Both the position numbers and the translations under genes were made by a program. Under the pieces are notes generated by a model, which saw only the letters and a list, made by a program, of their open reading frames with translations, was not told the origin of the DNA and ran no database searches. DNA of 5,357 nt from Prolixibacteraceae bacterium (lineage in GTDB: Bacteria; Bacteroidota; Bacteroidia; Bacteroidales; Prolixibacteraceae), in assembly GCA_007116765.1 (NCBI GenBank), contig SKHV01000010.1:1-5357 (forward strand), written 5' to 3'. Below are positions 1-5,357 of the stretch, one piece after another. Positions within the stretch are counted from its first letter, which is position 1. Each line of letters opens with the position of its first letter.

Positions 1-699
1 AAATGCATTTTCATCATCATAACCACACAGATATGCAGACATATGTATGCGATTGGCCATGTTAAGCTTAAAATGGTAGAAATAAAACGGGGAATGGGCA
101 TATCCGGAGTGAAGAAGCGTACCCTTGTATCCCGGCCCCCAGCGGAGCTTTTCCCTTCCGAGCCCAAGCTGAAGATTTTTATGCTTAAAGTACATATACG
201 CTTCAGGAAGAGTAAAATCAACTTCAGGACCCGTTCTGATTGGTGACCTGTGTCCGGAAAAGAATCGTTCGTATGCGATTTCCTCAAAATTCTCTTTTTG
301 ATCATCAAAGCGGGTTTGAGGATAACCTTGTGACCCATATCCATTGAATCTGACCCTGGCAAATAACCAAGGTGTTTCAAACTGCCCTGCAGCATCAACT
401 ACACCAAATCCCATTGCTCTATTTTGATTCTCAAAGGCAGTTATGAGGTTGACGTCAAAAGAGAGTGTCTGATCATGATGTGAAAATTGGATGGGTTGGG
501 AGCGGTTACTTTTAAAGGTACCGGGAAGCGACAAAAACAGGGGGTCATCTGCAATTGTCAAATGGATTGAATCCATATACTCACGGCTAAGCTCGTATCG
601 GTTTATGTGACTCAGGGCCGGAGCGGAATTAACCGAAATGGAAAATGAGATAAGCAGAAATGTAGATTTTACAATCAAAAAATAAGGATTTTTATGCAT
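1..699 (-). CDS. Wzi-family capsule assembly outer-membrane protein, N-terminal 233 residues (3' end beyond window)
   Basis: The frame is open from an ATG at 699 to base 1, so the protein is cut by the left edge; the family is usually about 450-550 residues. Residues 1-26 look like a Sec signal peptide: basic start (MHKNPYF, K11), hydrophobic core around 14-23, then VNSA before a likely cut near A26. The body has alternating polar/aromatic stretches typical of beta-strands. The strongest family mark is GREKLRWGPGYKGTLL at 181-196 followed by HSGYAHSPFYFYHF, the 'RWGPG...L..S..A.PF' signature of Wzi-like proteins. Wzi is an outer-membrane barrel that helps attach or organise capsule at the surface. 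The gene follows the GT2 gene by 50 nt and is probably co-transcribed. I chose ATG 699 because the signal peptide then starts normally and an AGGGA lies upstream (711-715, 11-nt spacing, rather long). An in-frame ATG at 750 would add 17 residues. Family call fairly sure; substrate unknown. Confidence 0.85.
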   Translation of the reverse strand, partial: MHKNPYFLIVKSTFLLISFSISVNSAPALSHINRYELSREYMDSIHLTIADDPLFLSLPGTFKSNRSQPIQFSHHDQTLSFDVNLITAFENQNRAMGFGVVDAAGQFETPWLFARVRFNGYGSQGYPQTRFDDQKENFEEIAYERFFSGHRSPIRTGPEVDFTLPEAYMYFKHKNLQLGLGREKLRWGPGYKGTLLHSGYAHSPFYFYHFKLNMANRIHMSAYLCGYDDENAF

Positions 700-710
700 G
701 TAATCATAAT

Positions 711-718
711 TCCCTTTT
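711..718 (-). promoter_or_regulatory. Putative ribosome binding site of the Wzi-family gene
   Basis: The minus strand reads AAAAGGGA here. The AGGGA core ends 11 nt before the ATG at 699, which is longer than the usual 5-9 nt. The site favours the 699 start over the in-frame ATG at 750, which has only a weak GTGGA before it, but the spacing keeps this from being decisive. Confidence 0.4.
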
Positions 719-749
719 GATTTGGTAGGGACAGTCCTTGCTTGGGCCA

Positions 750-1559
750 TTATCCACGAGCATATTTATAAAATATTTTTTTTATTATTGTTGGCGAAAG
801 GCGAATGGTAACCCTTATTATGATGTTTTTCACAAAATCAGAAAAGCCTATGAAACCTATCTTTCTTTGGTATCGAATAATCGCCAGTTCATGTACAAGG
901 TGGCTGAATCCTCGTTTTTTGAAAAAATCGCCATTCACCGGAACAGCATACAGAACCGCATCGACATTTGCAAATTTATACCCGTTTAAAAGCATCACTG
1001 ACCACAGTGCGTGGTCCTGAGCTTTTTTGAAAGGCGGGTACCCTCCTACAGCCAGGACTGCTGACTTTCTGAATATTGCTGCTGCGTGACTTACGGGGCT
1101 TCTGGTTCGGGCAAAAGTAATTAATTCTTCGTGGGTAAGAGGAAGTTTCCTCACTGAAACAGTTTTGCCATTTTTATCAATCTCTTTAATAAAGCCGCTG
1201 CTTACTGCTATGTCTGGATTTTTTTCCATGAAATCAAACTGTATCTCAAGGCGCTGAGGCATTGATATGTCGTCTGTATCCATTCGTGCCACAAGATCGC
1301 AACTGCAATGTTTCATTCCTTCATTGAGCGCCTTTGCGAGACCGGCATTTTTTGGAAGAGAAACTACTTTTAACTTGTCACCAAGTTTTTCTTTCCAGTC
1401 GTGAGTGATTTTTTCAAGTTCGGTGTTTAGTCCGCCATCCTTAACAAGTACGATCTCTTTCGGTTTCAATGTCTGGTGATCCCAGATGCTTTCCATGGCA
1501 GACTGAAACAATTGAGGTTTTTCACCATCGTATATTGAAATTAAAACTGATATGCACAT
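750..1559 (-). CDS. Family 2 glycosyltransferase, AmsE-like
   Basis: This 269-residue GT-A-fold enzyme probably transfers a sugar from a nucleotide donor to a lipid-linked repeat unit at the cytoplasmic face of the inner membrane. The order of motifs is typical of GT2: an N-terminal nucleotide-binding strand SVLISIYDGEKP (4-15); EIVLVKDGG with Asp41; NAGLAKALNEGM (71-82); the metal-binding DXD in ARMDTDDIS (Asp94/Asp96/Asp97); and an acceptor-side QDHALW (181-186, Asp182 the candidate catalytic base position). GDFFKKRG (210-217) resembles the basic motif of AmsE-type enzymes. The basic, hydrophobic C-terminus (about 240-265) may sit on the membrane. The length fits AmsE-like members, known from amylovoran and other exopolysaccharide clusters. 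The start is well bounded, because an in-frame TAG lies one codon before the ATG (1563-1565). The stop TAA overlaps an ATG as TAATG, in frame with the downstream Wzi-like gene. Donor sugar and linkage cannot be read from the sequence. Confidence 0.92.
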   Translation of the reverse strand: MCISVLISIYDGEKPQLFQSAMESIWDHQTLKPKEIVLVKDGGLNTELEKITHDWKEKLGDKLKVVSLPKNAGLAKALNEGMKHCSCDLVARMDTDDISMPQRLEIQFDFMEKNPDIAVSSGFIKEIDKNGKTVSVRKLPLTHEELITFARTRSPVSHAAAIFRKSAVLAVGGYPPFKKAQDHALWSVMLLNGYKFANVDAVLYAVPVNGDFFKKRGFSHLVHELAIIRYQRKIGFIGFSDFVKNIIIRVTIRLSPTIIKKIFYKYARG

Positions 1560-1608
1560 TCTCTACCCATAATCTCTTGTTGATTGTATCGTCTGCATAT
1601 TCATTGTG

Positions 1609-1731
1609 CTATGTATGCCATTCCATGATCGCAGGGTTGAACTCTTCACCTCGCCTGCCGATACAGGAACATCCTTGCTTGCCTAAAATACAGACCTGAT
1701 TAGTTTCAGCCATAAATAGTTTGCAACTCAT
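1609..1731 (-). CDS. Doubtful small ORF, 40 residues, unrecognised
   Basis: An ATG at 1731 opens a 40-codon frame ending in TAG at 1611-1609, wholly inside the gap. The product would carry four cysteines (3, 14, 21, 23, with a CSC at 21-23), a GRRGEE stretch (25-30) and end FNPAIMEWHT. There is no signal peptide or membrane segment. A GAG lies only a couple of bases before the ATG, so initiation looks weak; the in-frame ATG at 1713 has no better site. I do not recognise a family. It could be a genuine small protein, a fragment of a decayed gene, or chance. The hairpin at 1628-1662 lies inside it. Confidence 0.2.
   Translation of the reverse strand: MSCKLFMAETNQVCILGKQGCSCIGRRGEEFNPAIMEWHT
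1628..1662 (-). repeat. Imperfect inverted repeat / bulged hairpin
   Basis: On the minus strand the outer arms ATCGGCAG and CTGCGAT pair over 7 bp with one bulged G. After an unpaired GCGA, the inner arms GGTGAA and TTCAACC pair over 6 bp with one bulged A, closed by a GAG triloop. About 13 pairs in 35 nt is more structure than the rest of the gap shows. No T-run follows on either strand, so this is not a Rho-independent terminator. It could be an RNA stability or processing element, a protein-binding site, or chance. Confidence 0.4.
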
Positions 1732-1774
1732 TCTCTTTTTTACTACATCTCAAGTTTCAGCACTGTTCCATTAC

Positions 1775-3049
1775 TCACAATTCCAAGTCCATTCGGTATA
1801 GCCTGCGAGCTCCATCATAAACAGAATCAAAGAATATACTTTTTCCATCGGGTGAAAAGCGAGGATGCAAGTCACAGCGGGTTTCGCCATTATATTTAAA
1901 TCCGTGGAAAAAGTGCCCAAGCTCACGTAGTTCACCGGTTTTCCAGTTACAGAGCATCAAGTGTTGCATTCGTGCCTTATCAGGATAGGTGTCTGTTACA
2001 AACCAATCCTTATAAACATTAGGGTGACCATCCCCATATTTTTCCAAAGTACTGGTGGGGAGCTTGCTGAAAACACCTGTGTAAATGTCGATTAGCCAAT
2101 ATGCATCTATGCTATCCGGCCCACGCAAATATCCCAATATGGTATCATTATCTGCCCAGAAACAGTGGCTTACCATTTCATGGTCTGAGAGGATTTTTAG
2201 CTTGTTGCCAGTAAGATCACCCAATAGAAGGCGATCAAATTTTCTCTTTCCAACGTAATAGCGGTGCAGAAAGATAAACTGTTCCCCTGAAGGAGATATC
2301 ATTATGTGATTAACTTTGTGGTATGCCTCTGAAAAACGAATGTCATTTCCACATTTAATGATGTCATCTAAAGAATATAACAGCGTTATTTCCGCTGTAG
2401 CATAGTTTACCAGCCATATCCCATCATTTTCAGTCTGCTTAAGTTCTGCACTGGTTAACTGTGCAACATTACTGTAGCCATAATCTGGACGAAGAGCCTG
2501 TAATCTGCGATAATTCAAAGAAAGAAAAAAGTCCGTTTTAAAGGAATCTTGTACCGGCAATTGGAATGCTTTTATCTCTTTTTTGTGCATTACAGAAAAA
2601 ACTCTGGAAATGTACCTGTTGGATTCTTCATCATAATCATTGTAAATGAACAGTTCGTCATTGATCCAATGTGCTCTTGCACCTTGTTGCCAGTTATAAG
2701 CCCTTGTGGGTAGGGATAAAATGATCTCACCGTCATCCAAAGAAAACACACCCAATTCTATGCTCACTTTTTTAAATTGGTTTTTCCTGGTTGTAGGATA
2801 GCTACTTATGTAGGATAACATCAAAGATCCGCTGCTATTTACAGGCGATTTATCATAATACCCGAAAAAAGTTTCCTTTTGAAGTTTTGTAATTGCCTTA
2901 ATGGGAAATGTTGTACAATGGACATGATTCTTTTTATTTGTTATAAATACAAATCGTGAATAAACATATTTCACCGTATTTTTAATAAGGGGTATTTTTG
3001 ATAATAAACGGGCAATATTTCTTTCAGATGCTTTATAGTTACTGTTCAA
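1775..3049 (-). CDS. Beta-propeller protein of a polysaccharide cluster (oligogalacturonate-lyase/TolB-like)
   Basis: The 424-residue product reads as a repeated-blade propeller. Blade-like repeats begin ARAHWINDELFIYND (124-138), VNHIMISPSGEQFIFLHR (246-263), SHCFWADNDTILGYLR (294-309), GHPNVYKDWFVTDTYPD (341-357) and DLHPRFSPDGKSIFFDS (393-409). The last has the 'SPDGK.I.F.S' form of TolB/WD40-like repeats. FFGYYDKSP (61-69) is a further striking motif. His127, 248, 295, 342 and 395 occupy the same place in their repeats. The pattern recalls oligogalacturonate lyases (PL22), whose propeller histidines bind a metal, but identity is not established. The N-terminus (1-45) is basic and partly hydrophobic without a clear cleavage site, so I infer a cytoplasmic, perhaps membrane-associated protein. 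The start is TTG, overlapping the GT4 stop as TTGA, with GGAG 5 nt upstream; the next in-frame ATG is at residue 77, after the FFGYYDKSP motif. Possible roles are glycan trimming, lyase-like modification or a scaffold. The biochemical function is unknown. Confidence 0.75.
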   Translation of the reverse strand: MNSNYKASERNIARLLSKIPLIKNTVKYVYSRFVFITNKKNHVHCTTFPIKAITKLQKETFFGYYDKSPVNSSGSLMLSYISSYPTTRKNQFKKVSIELGVFSLDDGEIILSLPTRAYNWQQGARAHWINDELFIYNDYDEESNRYISRVFSVMHKKEIKAFQLPVQDSFKTDFFLSLNYRRLQALRPDYGYSNVAQLTSAELKQTENDGIWLVNYATAEITLLYSLDDIIKCGNDIRFSEAYHKVNHIMISPSGEQFIFLHRYYVGKRKFDRLLLGDLTGNKLKILSDHEMVSHCFWADNDTILGYLRGPDSIDAYWLIDIYTGVFSKLPTSTLEKYGDGHPNVYKDWFVTDTYPDKARMQHLMLCNWKTGELRELGHFFHGFKYNGETRCDLHPRFSPDGKSIFFDSVYDGARRLYRMDLEL

Positions 3050-4140
3050 ATCATCTCCAATATTTTTTTGTAATAATTCTGATAATTTTTTGACATAGTT
3101 TGAGCAGAAAATTTATTCTCAGCTGTATTACGAGCTAAATCAGACACATTGGGAGAAAAAAGGTCACTGGTGTTTTCCAAAACATTAGCCAGGTTTTTCT
3201 CACCTCTGTCTAATCCAAAAAGGTGACATACATCTCCAGCATCTTCTGCAATTTCTTTATGGGATGGGATATCTGAAAGAATAACAGGAAGTCCCGATGC
3301 GATTGCTTCAAGAACAGTATTGGGTAAACCTTCTGAAAATGAAGATGAAATAAAATAATCAGCAAATGATAAATATCTGTATACATCAGACACATTACCG
3401 GCAAAGTGAATGTTTTTTGTTTCACTCAATGCTTCTAACTTATCTCTTTCAACTCCGTCTCCAAGTATAAGCAGTGTTCCTTTTTTACTTTTGCCATACT
3501 CATTGAAAGCTTTAATTAGAAACTCCATGTTCTTTCGCTGGATCAAACTTCCGACAGAAACAAACACTGGTTTAGTAAATGTAAGTGGTTCACCACTTTT
3601 TAGCATAGTGTCACTTGGCAAAAGCACTCCGTTTTGAATTGGAGTTGCCTTTACCCCATGCTTACTCAGCAAATTTGCAATTGTCTTTGAACAAGCCACA
3701 ACGTGTTTGCATCTTCTCATCGCTTTAAAGTGCCTGTTGGCCATGTAACACCCTTTTAGGACACCAAATTTCATCTTGTAATCATCAATTGGATAATTAC
3801 GCGATGTCATTACCCAGGGTACAGTCTGCTCAATATCTGACAAAATCGTATCTGCACGGAACCCATGAGTATGAACAATGTTGGGTTTCAATTTCAAAAT
3901 CAGGTTAGAGACCACTCTTTTAGCCTTTAGAAATCCTTCAATACGGGATAAGCCAACAGCACGTAAATCAACCCCTAAATCACAAAAGTCATTCCATCGG
4001 CTGTATTCGGGCTCTGGTGAAAGGGTTAAAATATGAGGACTAAAAATGTCTTTATCAAGATGTTTTATTAGATAGTAAAGCTGGTTTACTGGCCCTGTAT
4101 GATTTAATGTCGATACAACATACAATAAACTAATTTTCAT
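3046..4140 (-). CDS. Family 4 (GT-B) glycosyltransferase
   Basis: The 364-residue enzyme has a complete GT-B layout and should be a retaining transferase that adds one sugar to the repeat unit on the cytoplasmic side of the membrane. The N-terminal domain starts MKISLLYVVSTLNHTGPVNQL, where TGP (15-17) forms the glycine loop often seen as GG. It continues with NIVHTHGFRAD (87-97) and VVACSKTIANLL (147-158). IQNGV (168-172) leads into the C-terminal, donor-binding domain: FVSVGSLIQRKN (193-204, Arg202/Lys203), LLILGDGVERDKL (223-235), and the EX7E motif in SEGLPNTVLEAIASGLPV (Glu270 and Glu278). Length is normal for GT4. I chose ATG 4140 because AGAAGGG lies 6 nt upstream and the fold begins there; an in-frame ATG at 4173 would add 11 residues from inside the polymerase gene. 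The gene overlaps the polymerase by 11 nt and the propeller by 4 nt. Donor and acceptor are unknown. Confidence 0.92.
   Translation of the reverse strand: MKISLLYVVSTLNHTGPVNQLYYLIKHLDKDIFSPHILTLSPEPEYSRWNDFCDLGVDLRAVGLSRIEGFLKAKRVVSNLILKLKPNIVHTHGFRADTILSDIEQTVPWVMTSRNYPIDDYKMKFGVLKGCYMANRHFKAMRRCKHVVACSKTIANLLSKHGVKATPIQNGVLLPSDTMLKSGEPLTFTKPVFVSVGSLIQRKNMEFLIKAFNEYGKSKKGTLLILGDGVERDKLEALSETKNIHFAGNVSDVYRYLSFADYFISSSFSEGLPNTVLEAIASGLPVILSDIPSHKEIAEDAGDVCHLFGLDRGEKNLANVLENTSDLFSPNVSDLARNTAENKFSAQTMSKNYQNYYKKILEMI
3055..3058 (-). promoter_or_regulatory. Ribosome binding site supporting the TTG start of the propeller gene
   Basis: The minus strand reads GGAG, then ATGAT (5 nt), then the TTG at 3049. 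This good Shine-Dalgarno match lies inside the last codons of the GT4 gene. It is the main reason for accepting TTG, and it fits translational coupling across the TTGA overlap. Confidence 0.65.
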
Positions 4141-5350
4141 GCAGTACCCTTCTTTTGTAATTGTCTGAGCCAAATAGTACTAAGCACAGGAAAAAAATGA
4201 CATTGGAATTTCTCAGCGGATTTGCTACAGCCATACCACCGATTAAAAAAATGGAGATAAAAAAACCATACAGGGTGAAAAAGTTATACGATTTCAGCAA
4301 AATTATCTTAAATCCCATGACAATCAATGAAATTATAAAAGATAGCACTACCGATAAAAAAAGGACTTTTCCTTGCATGTAGTAAGTTATGTACCCGCTA
4401 TCAATTGTACCAAACACTGCTGCAGAGTTTGTTAATGTACCGAAGGGATAATTTTTTGCCTGAGCAAGAATTGCCGGCCATATGACTGTTACCCTATACA
4501 TAAATGAATAATCCTCAGACAATCCTCCTTGCAGCCGTGTAAAACGAGTAAAGCTGACTTCCGAGTTAAACCCAAGTTCGGACAAAAGAACAAATGACAG
4601 CAGTAACAAAAGCACTAACAATGGCAGTCTGAAAAAAACCCCCTTAAATCCCATTAACGGTAGCGAAAGTAGTAATATCAAAATAACTGCAATAAGAGGA
4701 GCCCGTGAAACAGTAACAATGAGCATTAATAATGTGAGTGCACCAAACATGAGATAGTGCCTTTTTCTTGTACATATATAGTGGCACCAGAAATAAATGA
4801 ATGACAACAAGGAAAATACCGCCAGGGCTGTAGTGTTAATGAACAGGCCACTGGCCATAGAGGTGAAATTGGAGTATCTGCTTTCATAAATTGTAAAGGG
4901 TAACAGATATCGCTTAACATTGAGATACTCAGGCAAAACTCCATAAAAGATTAATGATTGGGATAATCCAACTATCAAATTCAACACTAAAAGATAAATC
5001 ATCGGTTTTTCCAAACCGGACAACAAAGTCTGATACTGCCCTCTATACAAATGGTGAAATGCGATCAAAGGTGCCCAGTACGTAATGGCCCTGATGCTGC
5101 TTGAAAGAGAGGACACGCCAAAATATACCACCCCCAAAATTGGCATGAAGATTTCGAGTGAGGCAAACAACAGTAACAATGCCAGAGGTAAAAAATTGCA
5201 TTTATTTATCTGATTACGCAATGAAATAGCAAACAGGCACAGAAACAGAAATGCAAATGCAAACAAATCTGCTATCCGGAGATTGAAGGACCCAATGGCC
5301 AATCCATATGGTTCAAAAAGTATCAAAACTATGAAATAAAGTATGTACAT
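4130..5350 (-). CDS. O-antigen polymerase/ligase-family membrane protein (Wzy-like)
   Basis: The 406-residue product is a polytopic inner-membrane protein with about ten to twelve hydrophobic segments, for example near 1-18, 26-44, 53-78, 117-137, 165-190, 200-215, 218-233, 241-257, 329-352, 357-376 and 383-394. Two features mark the Wzy_C/O-antigen ligase superfamily: TVSRAPLIAV (213-222) at the head of a membrane helix, and a large polar, presumably periplasmic loop (about 258-328) containing MYRVTVIWPAI and YPFGTLTNSAAVFGTIDSGYITYYMQG in its second half. It probably polymerises lipid-linked repeat units in the periplasm. Its setting beside glycosyltransferases and a Wzi-like protein favours polymerase over WaaL ligase, but sequence alone does not exclude the ligase. 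The 3' end overlaps the GT4 gene. The ATG at 5350 is 7 bases from the window edge and the frame is still open upstream (AAG, AGT), so the true start could lie outside. Confidence 0.85.
   Translation of the reverse strand: MYILYFIVLILFEPYGLAIGSFNLRIADLFAFAFLFLCLFAISLRNQINKCNFLPLALLLLFASLEIFMPILGVVYFGVSSLSSSIRAITYWAPLIAFHHLYRGQYQTLLSGLEKPMIYLLVLNLIVGLSQSLIFYGVLPEYLNVKRYLLPFTIYESRYSNFTSMASGLFINTTALAVFSLLSFIYFWCHYICTRKRHYLMFGALTLLMLIVTVSRAPLIAVILILLLSLPLMGFKGVFFRLPLLVLLLLLSFVLLSELGFNSEVSFTRFTRLQGGLSEDYSFMYRVTVIWPAILAQAKNYPFGTLTNSAAVFGTIDSGYITYYMQGKVLFLSVVLSFIISLIVMGFKIILLKSYNFFTLYGFFISIFLIGGMAVANPLRNSNVIFFLCLVLFGSDNYKRRVLHEN
4147..4153 (-). promoter_or_regulatory. Ribosome binding site of the GT4 gene
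   Basis: AGAAGGG on the minus strand sits 6 nt before the ATG at 4140, inside the 3' end of the polymerase gene. It decides the start in favour of 4140 rather than the in-frame ATG at 4173. Confidence 0.7.
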
Positions 5351-5357
5351 CTTACTT

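Larger units (their letters stand above)
1560..1774. other. 215-nt intergenic gap between propeller and GT2 genes
   Basis: This is the only sizeable gap in an otherwise tightly packed cluster. On the minus strand it contains a 40-codon ORF (1731 to 1609) and a bulged hairpin (1628-1662). I see no hairpin followed by a T-run on either strand, so there is no good intrinsic terminator, and no convincing -35/-10 pair. A weak TTGCAA followed about 18 nt later by TAATCA is not enough to call a promoter. The gap may be a remnant of a lost gene, an internal cassette boundary, or a leader for the GT2 gene. Confidence 0.6.

Noticed and set aside
43..246. Plus-strand 67-codon frame near the left edge
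   Set aside because: It is antisense to the Wzi-like coding region, whose RWGPG signature lies here; the translation is basic and featureless.
766..790. T-run and AT-rich palindrome (ATAAAATATTTT) resembling a terminator
   Set aside because: It lies within the GT2 coding end (codons for KKIFYKYA) and has no GC-containing stem; the A8 run on the coding strand is explained by AAA codons.
738..1020. Plus-strand frames of 71-83 codons opposite the GT2 gene
   Set aside because: They lie wholly antisense to, or nearly so with, a gene with clear GT2 motifs, and show no recognisable domain or ribosome binding site.
1594..1618. Weak inverted repeat GCATA...TATGC
   Set aside because: Only five pairs with a 15-nt loop in AT-rich DNA, which is expected by chance.
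1469..1699. Plus-strand 76-codon frame spanning the GT2 start and the gap
   Set aside because: Its first part is the shadow of the GT2 N-terminus and the rest has no family features.
3210..3425. Minus-strand 71-codon frame inside the GT4 gene
   Set aside because: It is an alternate frame of the C-terminal GT4 domain, which holds the EX7E motif in the real frame.
3410..3637. Plus-strand 75-codon frame opposite the GT4 gene
   Set aside because: Antisense shadow, low-complexity Ser/Leu content and no support.
4161..4382. Plus-strand 73-codon frame opposite the polymerase C-terminus
   Set aside because: Lysine/isoleucine-rich shadow of hydrophobic membrane helices on the other strand.
4726..4944. 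Minus-strand 72-codon frame inside the polymerase gene
   Set aside because: It is an out-of-frame reading of transmembrane segments; the main frame is continuous across it.

Overview
The window looks like part of a surface-polysaccharide (capsule, exopolysaccharide or O-antigen) biosynthesis cluster from a Gram-negative bacterium. The Gram-negative call rests on a signal-peptide-bearing Wzi-family outer-membrane beta-barrel. The DNA is moderately AT-rich (roughly 40% GC by eye). Several starts carry recognisable Shine-Dalgarno sequences (AGAAGGG, GGAG, AGGGA), which argues mildly against typical Bacteroidota, where such sequences are usually weak. The taxon cannot be fixed from the sequence alone.

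All five convincing genes lie on the minus strand, so transcription runs from high to low coordinates. In order they are: a multi-spanning O-antigen polymerase/ligase-type protein (5350 to 4130); a GT4 glycosyltransferase (4140 to 3046) overlapping it by 11 nt; an unusual beta-propeller protein of about 424 residues (3049 to 1775) that starts on TTG and overlaps the GT4 stop by 4 nt; a 215-nt gap (1774 to 1560); an AmsE-like GT2 glycosyltransferase (1559 to 750); and the N-terminal 233 residues of a Wzi-family capsule-assembly protein (699 to 1) that runs off the left edge. The gap holds a 40-codon ORF of doubtful status and a bulged hairpin. No tRNA, rRNA, CRISPR array, insertion sequence or convincing intrinsic terminator was seen.

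The genes fit a Wzx/Wzy-type pathway. The GT4 and GT2 enzymes would add sugars to a lipid-linked repeat unit on the cytoplasmic face. The polymerase would join flipped units in the periplasm. The Wzi-like barrel would help hold or organise the finished polymer at the cell surface. The propeller is the least explained member. It has no obvious export signal, carries a histidine at the same place in four or five successive blade-like repeats, and resembles oligogalacturonate-lyase/TolB-type propellers. It is the best candidate here for an undescribed activity.
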